A stretch of 43,875 bases of DNA from Bifidobacterium sp. (lineage in GTDB: Bacteria; Actinomycetota; Actinomycetes; Actinomycetales; Bifidobacteriaceae): the NCBI RefSeq assembly GCF_022640935.1, contig NZ_JALCCV010000017.1:1-43875 (forward strand), read 5' to 3'. Below are positions 1 to 8,702 of this stretch, piece after piece; position 1 is the stretch's first letter; every line of letters begins with the position of its first letter. Under the pieces are notes generated by a model, which saw only the letters and a list, made by a program, of their open reading frames with translations, did no database searches and was not told where the DNA came from. Both the position numbers and the translations under genes were made by a program.

Positions 1-16
1 GTCGCTGGGATGGTTG

Positions 17-40
17 AAAACCCGGTTCTGCCGGGTTTTT
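17..40 (+). terminator. Rho-independent terminator of an upstream gene
   Basis: A perfect 9-bp stem, AAAACCCGG (17-25) with CCGGGTTTT (31-39), closes a 5-nt loop and ends in a T run. It points rightward and should end a transcript that enters from before the window, just ahead of tRNA-Phe. Confidence 0.85.
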
Positions 41-50
41 GATTATTCAT

Positions 51-126
51 GGCTCTGTAGCTCAGTTGGTAGAGCGAGCGACTGAAAATCGCTAGGTCAG
101 CGGATCGATGCCGCTCGGAGCCACCA
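51..126 (+). tRNA. tRNA-Phe (GAA)
   Basis: A full cloverleaf can be drawn. The acceptor arm GGCTCTG (51-57) pairs with CGGAGCC (116-122), with discriminator A123 and an encoded CCA at 124-126. The D arm contains AGTTGGTA. The anticodon arm is AGCGA/TCGCT (77-81/89-93) with the loop CTGAAAA, which places anticodon GAA at 84-86. The gene sits between two terminators. No clear promoter is visible in the 10 bases left between the first terminator and the tRNA, so it may be read from a promoter overlapping that terminator. Confidence 0.97.
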
Positions 127-130
127 CATG

Positions 131-170
131 AAACCCCTCAGCCCTTGGAAATATCGGCTGAGGGGTTTTC
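131..170 (+). terminator. Terminator after tRNA-Phe
   Basis: A 13-bp perfect stem, AAACCCCTCAGCC (131-143) with GGCTGAGGGGTTT (156-168), followed by T residues to 169. It starts a few bases after the tRNA CCA end. Confidence 0.9.
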
Positions 171-246
171 ACTATGTATTATGGTGCTGGCCGTTTTCGA
201 ATGCTGGTACGGCAGCCGTACCAGTGGAACGGGCAAGGAGACAAGT

Positions 247-609
247 ATGCGACTACTGGGCAATATTCTGTGGATCATTCTGGGAGGTCTGGCGATCGCG
301 CTTGCCTGGGCCATTATCGGGCTGATCTTGTGCGTCAGCATCATCGGCATCCCACTCGCCGTGCAGGCCTTCAAGATGGCTGGGCTCACGCTTACGCCAT
401 TCGGCAAACGGGTCGAATACCACGGCGGCGTGGGGTCTGTGCTGGCCAATGTCATCTGGGTCATCATCGCCGGCATTTGGCTCGCCATCGGCTATGTGGT
501 AGTCGGCATCGCGAATATGATCACGATTATCGGCATCCCCTTCGGCATCCAGTCTTTCAAAATGGCAAGACTGGCGCTCATGCCCTTCGGCGCGACCGTC
601 ATCGGCTGA
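247..609 (+). CDS. YccF-family (DUF307) inner membrane protein
   Basis: A 120-residue, very hydrophobic protein with two internally similar halves. Each half has a hydrophobic segment, then an I-G-I-P turn, then a Q-(A/S)-F-K-M-A segment ending in L-x-P-F-G: IIGIPLAVQAFKMAGLTL in the first half and IIGIPFGIQSFKMARLAL in the second. This duplicated pattern is the hallmark of the YccF/DUF307 family, whose role is unknown. ATG 247 is chosen because AAGGAG lies at 235-240 with normal spacing; longer in-frame versions run back through the tRNA terminator. The gene stands alone and is convergent with the phosphatase gene, with about 200 bases between them that show nothing clear. Family assignment is firm; function is not known. 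Confidence 0.85.
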   Translation: MRLLGNILWIILGGLAIALAWAIIGLILCVSIIGIPLAVQAFKMAGLTLTPFGKRVEYHGGVGSVLANVIWVIIAGIWLAIGYVVVGIANMITIIGIPFGIQSFKMARLALMPFGATVIG

Positions 610-814
610 CGCCGCTCAGATTCAACAAGGCTGTCCTTATCCTGTTTTGCCGTTTCCCCCGAATTCTGCCGCTTGCAGCCTTTCCAAAAATCACGGGAAA
701 ATTAGGAGATGCGAAACGGTCCACGATGCTGCCAGCATTTGCGCCCATGTCGCAAGCTCGTCAGCGGCTGCCACGTGATCGCCCGCAGCTGCAGGCTGAA
801 CCAGTTGTGATCAG

Positions 815-1381
815 CTACAACTGCCGCTTGACCCAGTCGACGATATAGGGCGCGACCTCTTCGATCTGGTCGATGGCGGTGTCGAAATCCTTGGGGCCGC
901 CGTACCACGGGTCGACCAAGTCGATTATATCCTCGCGGCCGGCCGGCGGCTTGGGCAGATTCGGGTCGAAACTGCGATAGAGATGCACCTGCGAGCGCTT
1001 GGCACTGGGAATCTGACGCAACAGGGCGCGCATATGCGAGGCCGTCATGGGCAAGAACAGATCCGTGCGGCTGATCTCATCGCGATTGATGCGGTGCGCG
1101 TAATGGTGCGCAGGAATCGCGTAGCCGCGCTGGCGCAGCACGCGCACCGCCCGTGGGTCGATGGGGTGGCTGTCCTCCTCGTCGCTCACGCCGCTGGATT
1201 CGACATCCACGCGTCCGCCCAATCCTGCGGCGTCGAATTGCGCGCGCAGGATGATCTCAGCCATCGGGGAACGGCAGATATTGCCGGTGCACACCGTCAT
1301 CACGGTGTAACGGCGCCGGCCCGGAACCGCGTGCCGGTCGGTCGCATGGTCAGCCTGCTGACGATCGGTCGTAGCTGTCAT
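815..1381 (-). CDS. Low-molecular-weight protein tyrosine phosphatase
   Basis: The 188-residue product carries the LMW-PTP P-loop CTGNICRS (C-x5-R-S) near residue 31, with the catalytic Cys and phosphate-binding Arg present, and the general-acid loop DLVDPWYGG near the C-terminus (the Asp of D-P). These two motifs define the low-molecular-weight phosphotyrosine phosphatase fold. An N-terminal extension of about 26 residues precedes the first beta strand. The ATG overlaps the stop of the upstream dihydrofolate reductase gene (ATGA, 1378-1381), so translation is probably coupled. It is the last gene of a thyA-folA-phosphatase string. Substrate is not evident; relatives act on exopolysaccharide tyrosine kinases or on arsenate, and no such partner is nearby. 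Confidence 0.9.
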   Translation of the reverse strand: MTATTDRQQADHATDRHAVPGRRRYTVMTVCTGNICRSPMAEIILRAQFDAAGLGGRVDVESSGVSDEEDSHPIDPRAVRVLRQRGYAIPAHHYAHRINRDEISRTDLFLPMTASHMRALLRQIPSAKRSQVHLYRSFDPNLPKPPAGREDIIDLVDPWYGGPKDFDTAIDQIEEVAPYIVDWVKRQL

Positions 1382-2046
1382 AGATCCTGTTCATCCTTCT
1401 GCATCGTCAGGAAACGATAGCGGCGCACCGATCCCTCGCGTTTTTTCGGCGTGAGCCATTGCGTGGCGTCGGTGACGCGCCATGTGCCGGACTGCGCCAA
1501 GGCACCCATGTCAGGCGCATAGGCATCGGCCTCAACTTGCGCGTCGATCTGCGTGATATAGGCTTTGTTGGCGAACGGCAGCATGGTCTGATACAGCTGC
1601 GCGCCGCCAATCACCCAGATTTCGCTGCGATCCAACCCGTCGTCCGGAATCGCCTCCTGGCATGCCAAGTCAAGCGCCGATTCGAGATCAGGAACGACAG
1701 TAGCGCCCGGAGCACTGTACGACGGGTCGGAAGTCACGACGAAATTGTCACGGTTGGGCAATGGCCTGAACCTCGCGTCAAGCGATTCCCAGGTTTTGCG
1801 CCCCATGATGACCGGATGCGAGACGGTCAGCTCCTTGAATCGGCGCATGTCCTCGGCCAAATGCCACGGCATCGCGCCTTTGAACCCGATGGCGCCCGGA
1901 CGGCCTTCCTTGTCGCTCGCCTGCGCCCAAATAAGGTTCACCGAGACGGTTTTGACGATGTCGTCACCCCACTCTTCGGTGTCTTGCAGCCCGGCAAAAC
2001 CGGGCTCGGGTTCGTGATAGCCACTACGGCTACTGTCATGCTCCAT
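1378..2046 (-). CDS. folA: Dihydrofolate reductase
   Basis: Reduces dihydrofolate to tetrahydrofolate with NADPH, completing the cycle opened by thymidylate synthase encoded just upstream. Visible DHFR landmarks: NLIWAQASD at the first strand, the GAMPWHLAEDMRRFKE block with the acidic substrate-binding residue, the cofactor motif VIMGRKTWESL, and a late glycine-rich IWVIGGAQLY segment. ATG 2046 (222 aa) is preferred over an upstream GTG at 2079 because AAGGAG lies 8 nt before it; about 30 residues still precede the DHFR fold. The gene follows thyA on the same strand with a gap of about 145 bp and overlaps the phosphatase start by 4 bases. Confidence 0.93.
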   Translation of the reverse strand: MEHDSSRSGYHEPEPGFAGLQDTEEWGDDIVKTVSVNLIWAQASDKEGRPGAIGFKGAMPWHLAEDMRRFKELTVSHPVIMGRKTWESLDARFRPLPNRDNFVVTSDPSYSAPGATVVPDLESALDLACQEAIPDDGLDRSEIWVIGGAQLYQTMLPFANKAYITQIDAQVEADAYAPDMGALAQSGTWRVTDATQWLTPKKREGSVRRYRFLTMQKDEQDL

Positions 2047-2191
2047 TTCATCCACTCCTTGGGAATGTAACTGCGACACAGCATAGTGATTGGCTCAGAC
2101 CGCTCTATGCCTGCAGCTAGCTGAAGGATTTCCCCGTGTTGCCCGCTCCCATGCACCGGCGCCGAGCATCCGCGCAGCCTGCTGCACCAGT

Positions 2192-3064
2192 TCAGACGGC
2201 GATCGGCGCCTTGATGGTTGGATGATGCTGGTATCCCACGATTTCGAAATCCTCGTAATCGTAGTCGAACAACGAGTTCGCCTTGCGAATCCTCAGCTGC
2301 GGATACGGGTATGGCTCGCGTCCGAGCTGTTCGAGCACCTGGTCGATGTGGTTGTCGTAGATATGGCAGTCGCCGCCGGTCCACACGAACTCGCCGGGTT
2401 CCAAACCGGTCTGCTGGGCCATCATCATGATGAGCAGCGAATACGAGGCGATGTTGAACGGCACGCCCAGGAACATATCGCAGGAACGCTGGTAGAGCTG
2501 GCAGGAGAGCTTGCCGTCGGCCACATAGAACTGGAACAGCGTGTGGCATGGCGGCAGCGCCATCTTCTCGACCTCGGCCGGATTCCACGCACTCACGATC
2601 ATGCGCCGCGAATCAGGCTGGGTCTTGATGAGGTTCATCACATTCGCGATCTGGTCGATCGTGCGGTTGGGGTCGTCAGGCGTAGGCGCGGGCCATCTGC
2701 GCCATTGCACGCCATAGACCGGTCCCAGGTCGCCGTTCTCGTCAGCCCATTCATCCCAGATATGCACGTTGTGATCAAGCAAATACTTGATATTATGCGA
2801 TCCCTTGAGGAACCACAGCAGCTCGTAAGCGATGCCCTTGAAGAACACGGTTTTCGTCGTGAGCAGCGGGAATCCTGCCGACAGATCGAAATGCATCTGC
2901 TGTCCGAAGAGCGAAACCGTGCCCGTGCCGGTGCGATCCGATTTGAGCGCGCCATCGGCGAGGATCTTGCGCACCAGATCTTCGTAGGGCGTCGGGATGT
3001 CGGTGTTCGGACGCTTGGGGATGCGAGTACGGATGCTTGCGAATTCTTCAGGTGTCAAGGCCAT
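2192..3064 (-). CDS. thyA: Thymidylate synthase
   Basis: Converts dUMP to dTMP using methylene-tetrahydrofolate. The 290-residue protein has the catalytic cysteine motif [11 protein letters not shown], the phosphate-binding arginine region [36 protein letters not shown] and the late HIYDNHIDQ block, all typical of ThyA. Start: ATG 3064 is preferred to the in-frame GTG at 3070. No ribosome binding site is visible, but the hexamer TAGACT (3077-3072) lies 7 nt before the ATG, so the transcript may begin at the start codon. It is divergent from the OsmC-like gene and heads the folate cluster. Confidence 0.96.
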   Translation of the reverse strand: MALTPEEFASIRTRIPKRPNTDIPTPYEDLVRKILADGALKSDRTGTGTVSLFGQQMHFDLSAGFPLLTTKTVFFKGIAYELLWFLKGSHNIKYLLDHNVHIWDEWADENGDLGPVYGVQWRRWPAPTPDDPNRTIDQIANVMNLIKTQPDSRRMIVSAWNPAEVEKMALPPCHTLFQFYVADGKLSCQLYQRSCDMFLGVPFNIASYSLLIMMMAQQTGLEPGEFVWTGGDCHIYDNHIDQVLEQLGREPYPYPQLRIRKANSLFDYDYEDFEIVGYQHHPTIKAPIAV

Positions 3065-3182
3065 GAGCACCAGTCTAGCCGAAGCTGTTCGTCTCCCGAC
3101 AAAATGAGATGACGCGATGACGCGCTACATTGGGCTTTGCAAGCGCGATACTGCGTCTGGGCAACGACCTCAGGAGGATGAT

Positions 3183-3596
3183 ATGGGCAAACGGCTATGG
3201 GTGGAACGTAACAAAGACGGCTCTTGGGATGCTTTCAGCGATGAAGGCGCGCACATCAAATTCGGCAAGGGCCGTGGCCAGTTCACTCCCGGCGATCTGA
3301 CGAAGATCGCGTTGGCTGCGTGCGGCGCGCTGTCCAGCCGCTTCGCGATCGAGCACACGCTCGGCGAGGGCAAGGGCGCGAAGATCGTCGTGGACGGCAC
3401 CTATGACGACGAGAGCGATTCCTACTTGAACTTCAGCGAGCAGGTCACAATCGACGCCACAGATGCCGGGTTGAGCGATGAGGAGGCGGCCAAGCTCAAG
3501 GAACGCGTCACCCGCCACATCGAAAAAGGCTGCACCGTGATGCACACCTACACGAAGGAGACGCCGGTGCGCATGGAAGTCACGGTGCGTAAATAG
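3183..3596 (+). CDS. OsmC/Ohr-like family protein
   Basis: A 137-residue protein with the OsmC two-cysteine layout: a first cysteine in the helix motif ALAACGALSS and a second in GCTVMHTY. The family reduces organic hydroperoxides through a Cys pair. Start at ATG 3183 has a strong AGGAGG at 3173-3178. The protein sits toward the short end for the family, and the loops around the first Cys (ACGAL) differ from classical Ohr, so the peroxide substrate is uncertain. It is a single gene divergent from thyA, closed by strong hairpins. Confidence 0.8.
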   Translation: MGKRLWVERNKDGSWDAFSDEGAHIKFGKGRGQFTPGDLTKIALAACGALSSRFAIEHTLGEGKGAKIVVDGTYDDESDSYLNFSEQVTIDATDAGLSDEEAAKLKERVTRHIEKGCTVMHTYTKETPVRMEVTVRK

Positions 3597-3602
3597 ATTC
3601 CA

Positions 3603-3697
3603 GCTCATACTTTTTTCAAGCATCATAAAAAAGTATGAGCCACTGCAACGATGCAAAGAGGCTGGCACGGCCGATATGACCGCGCCAGCCTCTTTGC
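3603..3697. terminator. Two consecutive bidirectional terminator hairpins
   Basis: The first inverted repeat, GCTCATACTTTTTT (3603-3616) with AAAAAAGTATGAGC (3627-3640), is a perfect 14-bp stem. The second pairs GCAAAGAGGCTGGC (3653-3666) with GCCAGCCTCTTTGC (3684-3697). They lie between the convergent OsmC-like gene (+) and universal stress gene (-) and can serve both. Confidence 0.8.
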
Positions 3698-3739
3698 TTG
3701 ATTCAAATTGCCCCGTGCAGCGCGATTTGCCGCATCCGC

Positions 3740-4768
3740 CTACTGCATCATCGTGTTGCGGCTTGGCGGCTGATGCATCGGGTCGATGGCCGATTCGATG
3801 GTTTCGGCCGCCGCATCGTCTGCGGCCTGCACCGCGATCTCTTCGACGCCCGTGATCTCGGACAGCTTCTGGATACGGGCCTCCTGCGCCTCCACGAACT
3901 TGCGCGGCACCACGTAGACAGGTCCGACGGAATGCTGGATCAGCCCTTGGCTCGTGGAGCCCATGATAAGCCCTGTGAAACCGCCGCGTCCGCGCGAGCC
4001 CACTACGACGACATCGTGATCGAAACTGGCCTTGGTCAGCGCGTTGACGGCGGTATCCGGCACGATCATCTTGTCGATGTGCAGATCGGGATGAGCCGCC
4101 TGCAGCGGCTTGATGCTCTCGTCCAGATCCTCCATGTATGAGTCCGTGACGCCCCGTTCGCCTTCGAGGCCTTTGATATTGGGCACTGCCAAGATCACAT
4201 CGAGTGATGCACCCCATGTGCTGGCGAAATCCGCAGAGAGCTGCAGGGCCTTCAAGCCCCATTTGCTCTCGTCGATGCCGACGGCCACCCGGGTGATCGT
4301 ATTGTTCAAGTGCATGACCTTGCCATCGTCATCGGTGTAGGGCACCACGACGATCGGGCAGTAGGCGTATGCCGGCAGCGAGGAACTGGTGGTGCCCAGC
4401 AGCCGTTCGGCCAGCCCGCCTTTGCCGCGGTTGCCGATGACAATGAGATTGTAGTTGCGCGAGAGCTCGACGAACACCGAGGCCGGGTCGCCGGTCACGA
4501 TCAGCGTCGCCGCCTCGACGCCCTGCTCGTCCGCGATGGCCTTGGCCTTGGAGAGTATCTCCTGCGCGTCGCTGTGGGCCGCGTTGTCGTCGCCCATCGC
4601 CGTATAGGTCGCATCGAAGGACACTGCAGCATAGCTCGGCAGCGAATAGGCGCATACGATCTGCAAAGTGAGCCCCGCGTGCTTGGCATAGTTCGCCGCC
4701 CACCATGTGGCCTTGTAACTGGCATGCGATCCATCGACGCCGACGAGTATGGCTTTTTCGTTGATCAT
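3740..4768 (-). CDS. Tandem-domain universal stress protein (UspA family)
   Basis: The 342-residue protein holds two Usp domains in tandem. Each starts with a strand such as ILVGVDGSHAS or VAVGIDESKWG and ends with the ATP-binding G-x2-G-x9-G-(S/T) loop: GNRGKGGLAERLLGTTSSS in the first and GSRGRGGFTGLIMGSTSQG in the second, followed by (I/V)-V-V-P. Both loops are intact, so both domains may bind ATP. A tail of about 55 residues rich in Ala/Glu follows. ATG 4768 has AGGGAGGT directly upstream; an in-frame ATG at 4786 lies before that site and is less likely. Single gene with its own long upstream region. Confidence 0.9.
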   Translation of the reverse strand: MINEKAILVGVDGSHASYKATWWAANYAKHAGLTLQIVCAYSLPSYAAVSFDATYTAMGDDNAAHSDAQEILSKAKAIADEQGVEAATLIVTGDPASVFVELSRNYNLIVIGNRGKGGLAERLLGTTSSSLPAYAYCPIVVVPYTDDDGKVMHLNNTITRVAVGIDESKWGLKALQLSADFASTWGASLDVILAVPNIKGLEGERGVTDSYMEDLDESIKPLQAAHPDLHIDKMIVPDTAVNALTKASFDHDVVVVGSRGRGGFTGLIMGSTSQGLIQHSVGPVYVVPRKFVEAQEARIQKLSEITGVEEIAVQAADDAAAETIESAIDPMHQPPSRNTMMQ

Positions 4769-5241
4769 GATGAGACCTCCCTGCATTAACGGCCTGCGCT
4801 GCTGCGCGCCCGACCTCGTAACTTCAAGAATACCGCGGAACCCTTGCGCTGGACCAAGGCTCTCGTAACCATCCCGTCACAAACACACTGTGTGCTACCA
4901 TCCCTCGTCCACGAATGGCCGCGTCCGCACGATGTAACAATTGCGCATCGTGGGGACGCCGTCATGCGAAGTCCCCACGCCGGCCTGCCGTAGCGTTTAG
5001 CCCTGCTGCACTCCGGAATTTCCTGTGAAATTGTTGGAATCAGGTCCGATGCAGCCCTATGCAGATCTGCAGATCTCGTTTTTGCCTTCCCGGGATTTTC
5101 CCGGACGAAGAGCTTTCAGCTACTCGAAAATAACAAAACACCGAAAAATAATACGGAAAACCACGTTACGCGCGTTGCGACACCCGGGACTAGCCGAGCC
5201 GGACGAAGCCTGTTTCGAACGGGCCAATCGGCGAAAACCGG
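4769..5241. other. Noncoding interval between usp and NlpC/P60 genes
   Basis: About 470 bases with no convincing reading frame. It should hold the usp promoter. Two short palindromes are visible: GTGGGGAC with GTCCCCAC (about 4950-4978, 13-nt gap) and CCGGGA with TCCCGG (5090-5104). Neither has a convincing T run. Nothing else recognised. Confidence 0.5.
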
Positions 5242-6000
5242 CTACAGCACCCTACGAATGGTATATCCGTTGGGGAAGGCAACAGGGATGCTGGTATACG
5301 TTGTTCCCGCGCGGGGATTGAGGGCGTTGACGACCATGCCGTTGCCTACGTAAATGCCCGTATGACCGTTGCTGGCGATGATGTCGCCGGGCCTTGCCTG
5401 CGACAGATCGGCGATGGCCGTACCTACGTGGGTCTGAGCGCCCGAAGAGTGCGGCAGCGAAATGCCGACGCTGGCGAATACATACATCACGAATCCCGAG
5501 CAATCCCATCCCGATGGGGTGGTGCCGCCATACACGTAAGGAGCCTTGCCTACGAATTGCCCGGCAAAGGACAGTACCGAGGCTGCGCTGCGGCCATTCG
5601 GCTCTGCGACCGTGAAGCTTTGGGTCTTGGGGGCGGCTGCCAGCGATTCCCGCTGCGCGGAACGGCTCGCCGCAGCCGCGTCGGCAGCGGCACGCGCAGC
5701 CCGTTCGGCTGCCGCTCTGCGTGCAGCGGCATCTTTTTCGGCCTGTGAAGGGGTCTGAGGAACTTTGACTTCTTTGAGACCACCCCAATGGGAGTCTTTA
5801 TCCACCGTGGTCGATGTAGATTCCTTCAGGAAGTCTTTTCTGGCGCCATACGCCTTGAATGAACGTGACGAAGCCACGGTATTGTCAACCGTCGCGGAGT
5901 CACCATTCGAAGACGCCATGGCACTTGGCACGAAGGCAATGAGCATCATGCCGGCCGCAATGGCCGCTACGAGGGCTGAACGAGGCTTCGTTGTTTTCAT
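5242..6000 (-). CDS. Secreted NlpC/P60 peptidoglycan hydrolase
   Basis: The 252-residue protein opens with a Lys/Arg start and a hydrophobic signal segment (ALVAAIAAGMMLIAFVPSA, then MASS as a likely cleavage region). A middle Ala/Arg-rich coiled-coil-like stretch of about 40 residues follows. The C-terminal NlpC/P60 domain has the catalytic Cys in GWDCSGFVMYVF and His in NGHTGIYVGNG; the third polar residue is probably in the VVNALNP strand. Such enzymes cut gamma-D-Glu-diaminoacid or Lys links in peptide stems. ATG 6000 is chosen as the signal peptide start; the longer frame would put 11 odd residues before it. It follows the CHAP gene by about 157 bp on the same strand, so the two may be co-expressed. 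Confidence 0.9.
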   Translation of the reverse strand: MKTTKPRSALVAAIAAGMMLIAFVPSAMASSNGDSATVDNTVASSRSFKAYGARKDFLKESTSTTVDKDSHWGGLKEVKVPQTPSQAEKDAAARRAAAERAARAAADAAAASRSAQRESLAAAPKTQSFTVAEPNGRSAASVLSFAGQFVGKAPYVYGGTTPSGWDCSGFVMYVFASVGISLPHSSGAQTHVGTAIADLSQARPGDIIASNGHTGIYVGNGMVVNALNPRAGTTYTSIPVAFPNGYTIRRVL

Positions 6001-6156
6001 CAGGCAATACGATAACACACGATCCTTACACATCCGGACAGGTACCGGTCAAACCCCGGTGCCTCATAAGGACACGCCGGACGCGGGAGTTTCACATCAC
6101 AGTCGGGAAGGACTGCAGGCAGCGTGTTCGCACGCCAACGGAAAACAGCCGGCGAT

Positions 6157-7131
6157 TCAGTAGTGGATGATCTGATGCTGAGAGACCTGCTGCGCGCTAT
6201 ACGTCTTCGAATAGGTTTCGCCCTGGAAGACCGCGCCGCATTCCGATGTCACGACCGAGCCATCCGGGTTGATCTTCTCGATGATCGCCACATGCCCGTA
6301 CCGTGCGTCTGCGCCATCTTGGCCAGCGGCGAACACCATGATGTCGCCCGCGTGCCGCGCCTGGTTGTCGACCCAATAGCCCAAGGCGCGCGCCGAATTG
6401 GCCCACATGTTGCCGTTGCCCATATGCGAGCCAACCGGCAGGCCGAGCTGATGGCGGCGGACATACACCCACCAAGTGCATTGGCTGAATGCATAGCTGT
6501 TGCCCGTGTCGCCGGACGCATGGTTGGGGTTGAAGCCGGCCGGAAGCGCCGAGCGATCGCCATCCAACAGCGAGGACACCACCAGGTTGTTGGCGACGGA
6601 ACGCGTCATGGCGTTCACATCGATCGCGCTGTTGCTGTCATTCAGCTGCCAAGAGCCTTCGCTCTTGGCTGTGTTTTCCGAGGCGTTCGCTTTCGCGATT
6701 TCATTCAGCGGGGTGCGGTTCTGCGAACGGGACACAGTGTCGGAGGAGACGCGTTTGATCTGCGTGGTCGTCGTCGGATCTTCGGAAGTCGCGAACGCGA
6801 CATCGCCAGGCTTGGCGGCAAAAGCCATGGCGGTCGCCGCTGTACCGACCAAAGCCGCTAGAGACATCGAAGCAAGGATGTGCGAGCGCCGCTGTGCGGC
6901 ACGCGCCGATTCGCGCATCGCCCTGCGGGTAAGCGGAGCCACTTCGTTGATCCTGGCCGCGAGCGCATCATCGAGCTCCACTGCCATTGTTCCGGTTGAA
7001 GTCTGAACCACAGCCTGCACTGATGCGGCAGCCTTTGCTGTGTGGGCGCCATGGGCCGAGGAGAACAGCACGTGGGACGCGCCCGTCTGATTCCTCGAGA
7101 CCTTGGACGCCTTATGCGCAGCATGCTTCAT
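6157..7131 (-). CDS. CHAP-domain cell-wall amidase/endopeptidase
   Basis: A 324-residue protein with an unusual N-terminus of about 80 Ala/Arg-rich residues before the hydrophobic export segment (ILASMSLAALVGTAATAMA), then a low-complexity linker and a C-terminal CHAP domain. Catalytic Cys lies in AFSQCTWWVYVRR and His in YGHVAIIEKI; WANSARALGYWVDN and GDIMVFAAG complete the usual pattern. It probably cleaves peptidoglycan peptide stems or cross-bridges during cell separation. ATG 7131 has AAGGAG about 10 nt upstream. The long pre-signal region is odd, and a later start cannot be excluded. Confidence 0.88.
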   Translation of the reverse strand: MKHAAHKASKVSRNQTGASHVLFSSAHGAHTAKAAASVQAVVQTSTGTMAVELDDALAARINEVAPLTRRAMRESARAAQRRSHILASMSLAALVGTAATAMAFAAKPGDVAFATSEDPTTTTQIKRVSSDTVSRSQNRTPLNEIAKANASENTAKSEGSWQLNDSNSAIDVNAMTRSVANNLVVSSLLDGDRSALPAGFNPNHASGDTGNSYAFSQCTWWVYVRRHQLGLPVGSHMGNGNMWANSARALGYWVDNQARHAGDIMVFAAGQDGADARYGHVAIIEKINPDGSVVTSECGAVFQGETYSKTYSAQQVSQHQIIHY

Positions 7132-7544
7132 ACGTGCCCAGCTCCTTATCGGGTTTTGGATCGCCGATCATGTTCGATGTTCGCAGACGACCCGGTACAA
7201 GCTCACACTGCACATTACAATGGGGTCTGCCCCAAGCGCCGGCATCAGCATTCCCCGCCATCGGATAGGCACGAAACCGATATTGTCGCTGCTGCGACGA
7301 CGAGCCGGTAATTGCCGCATTCGCTGCGGTTCGCCACGGCATATCGGCCATGCCGCAGACCTGTCTCTCGGCGTGTCTTGCCCTGTGAGCGTCTCCGCGC
7401 TTCTTAATCCGGCGTCATCGTGCAGCGCCACTGTGGAGCGCCACTGTGCAGCGCCATCGCGGAGCGCCTTATGCATATTTTGTGCAGTTCGCTATTGAAT
7501 CCCATGTCGTCCGTTGATTCGCCGGCCTTGCTACGCTGGACTGC
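7132..7544. other. Divergent control region between the CHAP gene and serC
   Basis: About 410 bases without a gene. It must carry the promoters of both flanking genes. A four-copy 13-bp tandem repeat (listed separately) is the only distinct structure. I compared the CHAP leader side with what I remember of c-di-AMP (ydaO) riboswitches, common upstream of actinobacterial wall hydrolases, and found no convincing match. Confidence 0.5.
7420..7471 (+). repeat. Four tandem 13-bp repeats upstream of serC
   Basis: Units are GTGCAGCGCCACT (7420-7432), GTGGAGCGCCACT (7433-7445), GTGCAGCGCCATC (7446-7458) and GCGGAGCGCCTTA (7459-7471). They end about 73 bases before the serC start, a plausible place for a regulator-binding array. 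Confidence 0.85.
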
Positions 7545-8687
7545 ATGGCTACTTCCATAGCGATCCCGCAATCCATGTTGCCCTCTGACGGCCGCTTCGG
7601 CTCTGGCCCGAGCAAGATTCGGTCCGAACAGGTGGACGCACTTCAATCAGCGGGGCGCACCGTGCTCGGGACGTCGCATCGTCAGGCTCCGGTCAGGCAG
7701 TTGGTCGCTTCAATTCGCGAAGGACTCGCCGATTTCTTCTCGATGCCCGAAGACTACGAGATCGTACTCGGCGACGGAGGTGCGAGCGCCTTCTGGGATA
7801 TTGCCTGTGCGAACCTGATCCGACGCACGGCAGCATGCGGATCATACGGATCGTTCAGCGCCAAGTTCGCGCAATCGGTCGCGTCAGCGCCCTTCCTGGA
7901 CGATCCCGCGATTTTCAAGTCCGACCCCGGCTCCTACCGTCTCCCCGAGCTTACCGAAAATGCGGATGCTTACTGCTGGGCGCAGAACGAGACTTCCACC
8001 GGCGTGGCGGCGCCTGTGCAGCGGATTGCGGGAAGCCGCGAACAGGATGCCCTGATCATCGTCGATGCAACGAGCGGCGCGGGATCGTTGCCGGTCGATG
8101 TCTCTCAATGCGATGCCTATTACTTCTCGCCGCAGAAAGCCTTCGGCTCCGATGGCGGCCTATGGCTTGCGGCGCTCTCCCCCGCAGCCATCGCACGCGC
8201 CACCGGCCTGGCCGATGATGCTGGGTGCGACGGATCGCCGCGTTGGATTCCGCCGTTCCTCTCGCTGCGCTCGGCCATCGAAAATTCTCGCAAAGACCAG
8301 ACGCTGAACACGCCGGCCATCGCAACGCTCATCATGCTCGCCGAACAGGTGCGTTGGCTCAATGCCAACGGCGGCTTGGCGTGGTCTTCGACGCGTTGCG
8401 CACACTCCGCCAACACGTTGTATGCATGGGCGCAGGGCAGCGATTACGCGGCACCGTTTGTGAGCGATCCCGCAGCCCGCTCAAACGCCGTGGTCACGAT
8501 CGATCTTGACGAGGCTGTCGATGCAAGTCAGGTGATCGCGGCATTACGCGCCAACGGCATCGTCGACACGGCAGGATATCGCAAACTGGGGCGCAACCAA
8601 CTGCGCATCGGCGTGTTCCCTGCGGTGGAGCCCGATGACGTCGAGGCGCTGACCCACTGCATCGACTACGTCGTGGAGCGTTTGTAG
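7545..8687 (+). CDS. serC: Phosphoserine aminotransferase
   Basis: Transfers an amino group between glutamate and 3-phosphohydroxypyruvate, second step of serine synthesis, using PLP. The 380-residue protein begins with the SerC phosphate-binding pattern DGRFGSGPSKIR and has GTSHRQAPVR, a GDGGASAFW cofactor loop and the PLP-lysine motif YFSPQKAFGSDGG. The last third ends in the small domain with LRIGVFP. Length and motifs fit the actinobacterial SerC type. ATG 7545 has no Shine-Dalgarno; TACGCT (7532-7537) lies 7 nt upstream, so a leaderless transcript is plausible. It is convergent with manA, 15 bases apart. Confidence 0.93.
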   Translation: MATSIAIPQSMLPSDGRFGSGPSKIRSEQVDALQSAGRTVLGTSHRQAPVRQLVASIREGLADFFSMPEDYEIVLGDGGASAFWDIACANLIRRTAACGSYGSFSAKFAQSVASAPFLDDPAIFKSDPGSYRLPELTENADAYCWAQNETSTGVAAPVQRIAGSREQDALIIVDATSGAGSLPVDVSQCDAYYFSPQKAFGSDGGLWLAALSPAAIARATGLADDAGCDGSPRWIPPFLSLRSAIENSRKDQTLNTPAIATLIMLAEQVRWLNANGGLAWSSTRCAHSANTLYAWAQGSDYAAPFVSDPAARSNAVVTIDLDEAVDASQVIAALRANGIVDTAGYRKLGRNQLRIGVFPAVEPDDVEALTHCIDYVVERL

Positions 8688-8702
8688 TCCTGCATAGCCG
8701 TC

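Noticed and set aside
7132..7300. Possible c-di-AMP (ydaO) riboswitch before the CHAP wall-hydrolase gene
   Set aside because: The expected conserved GGGGAACCCA-type core and paired repeats could not be found; only isolated G-rich pieces match.
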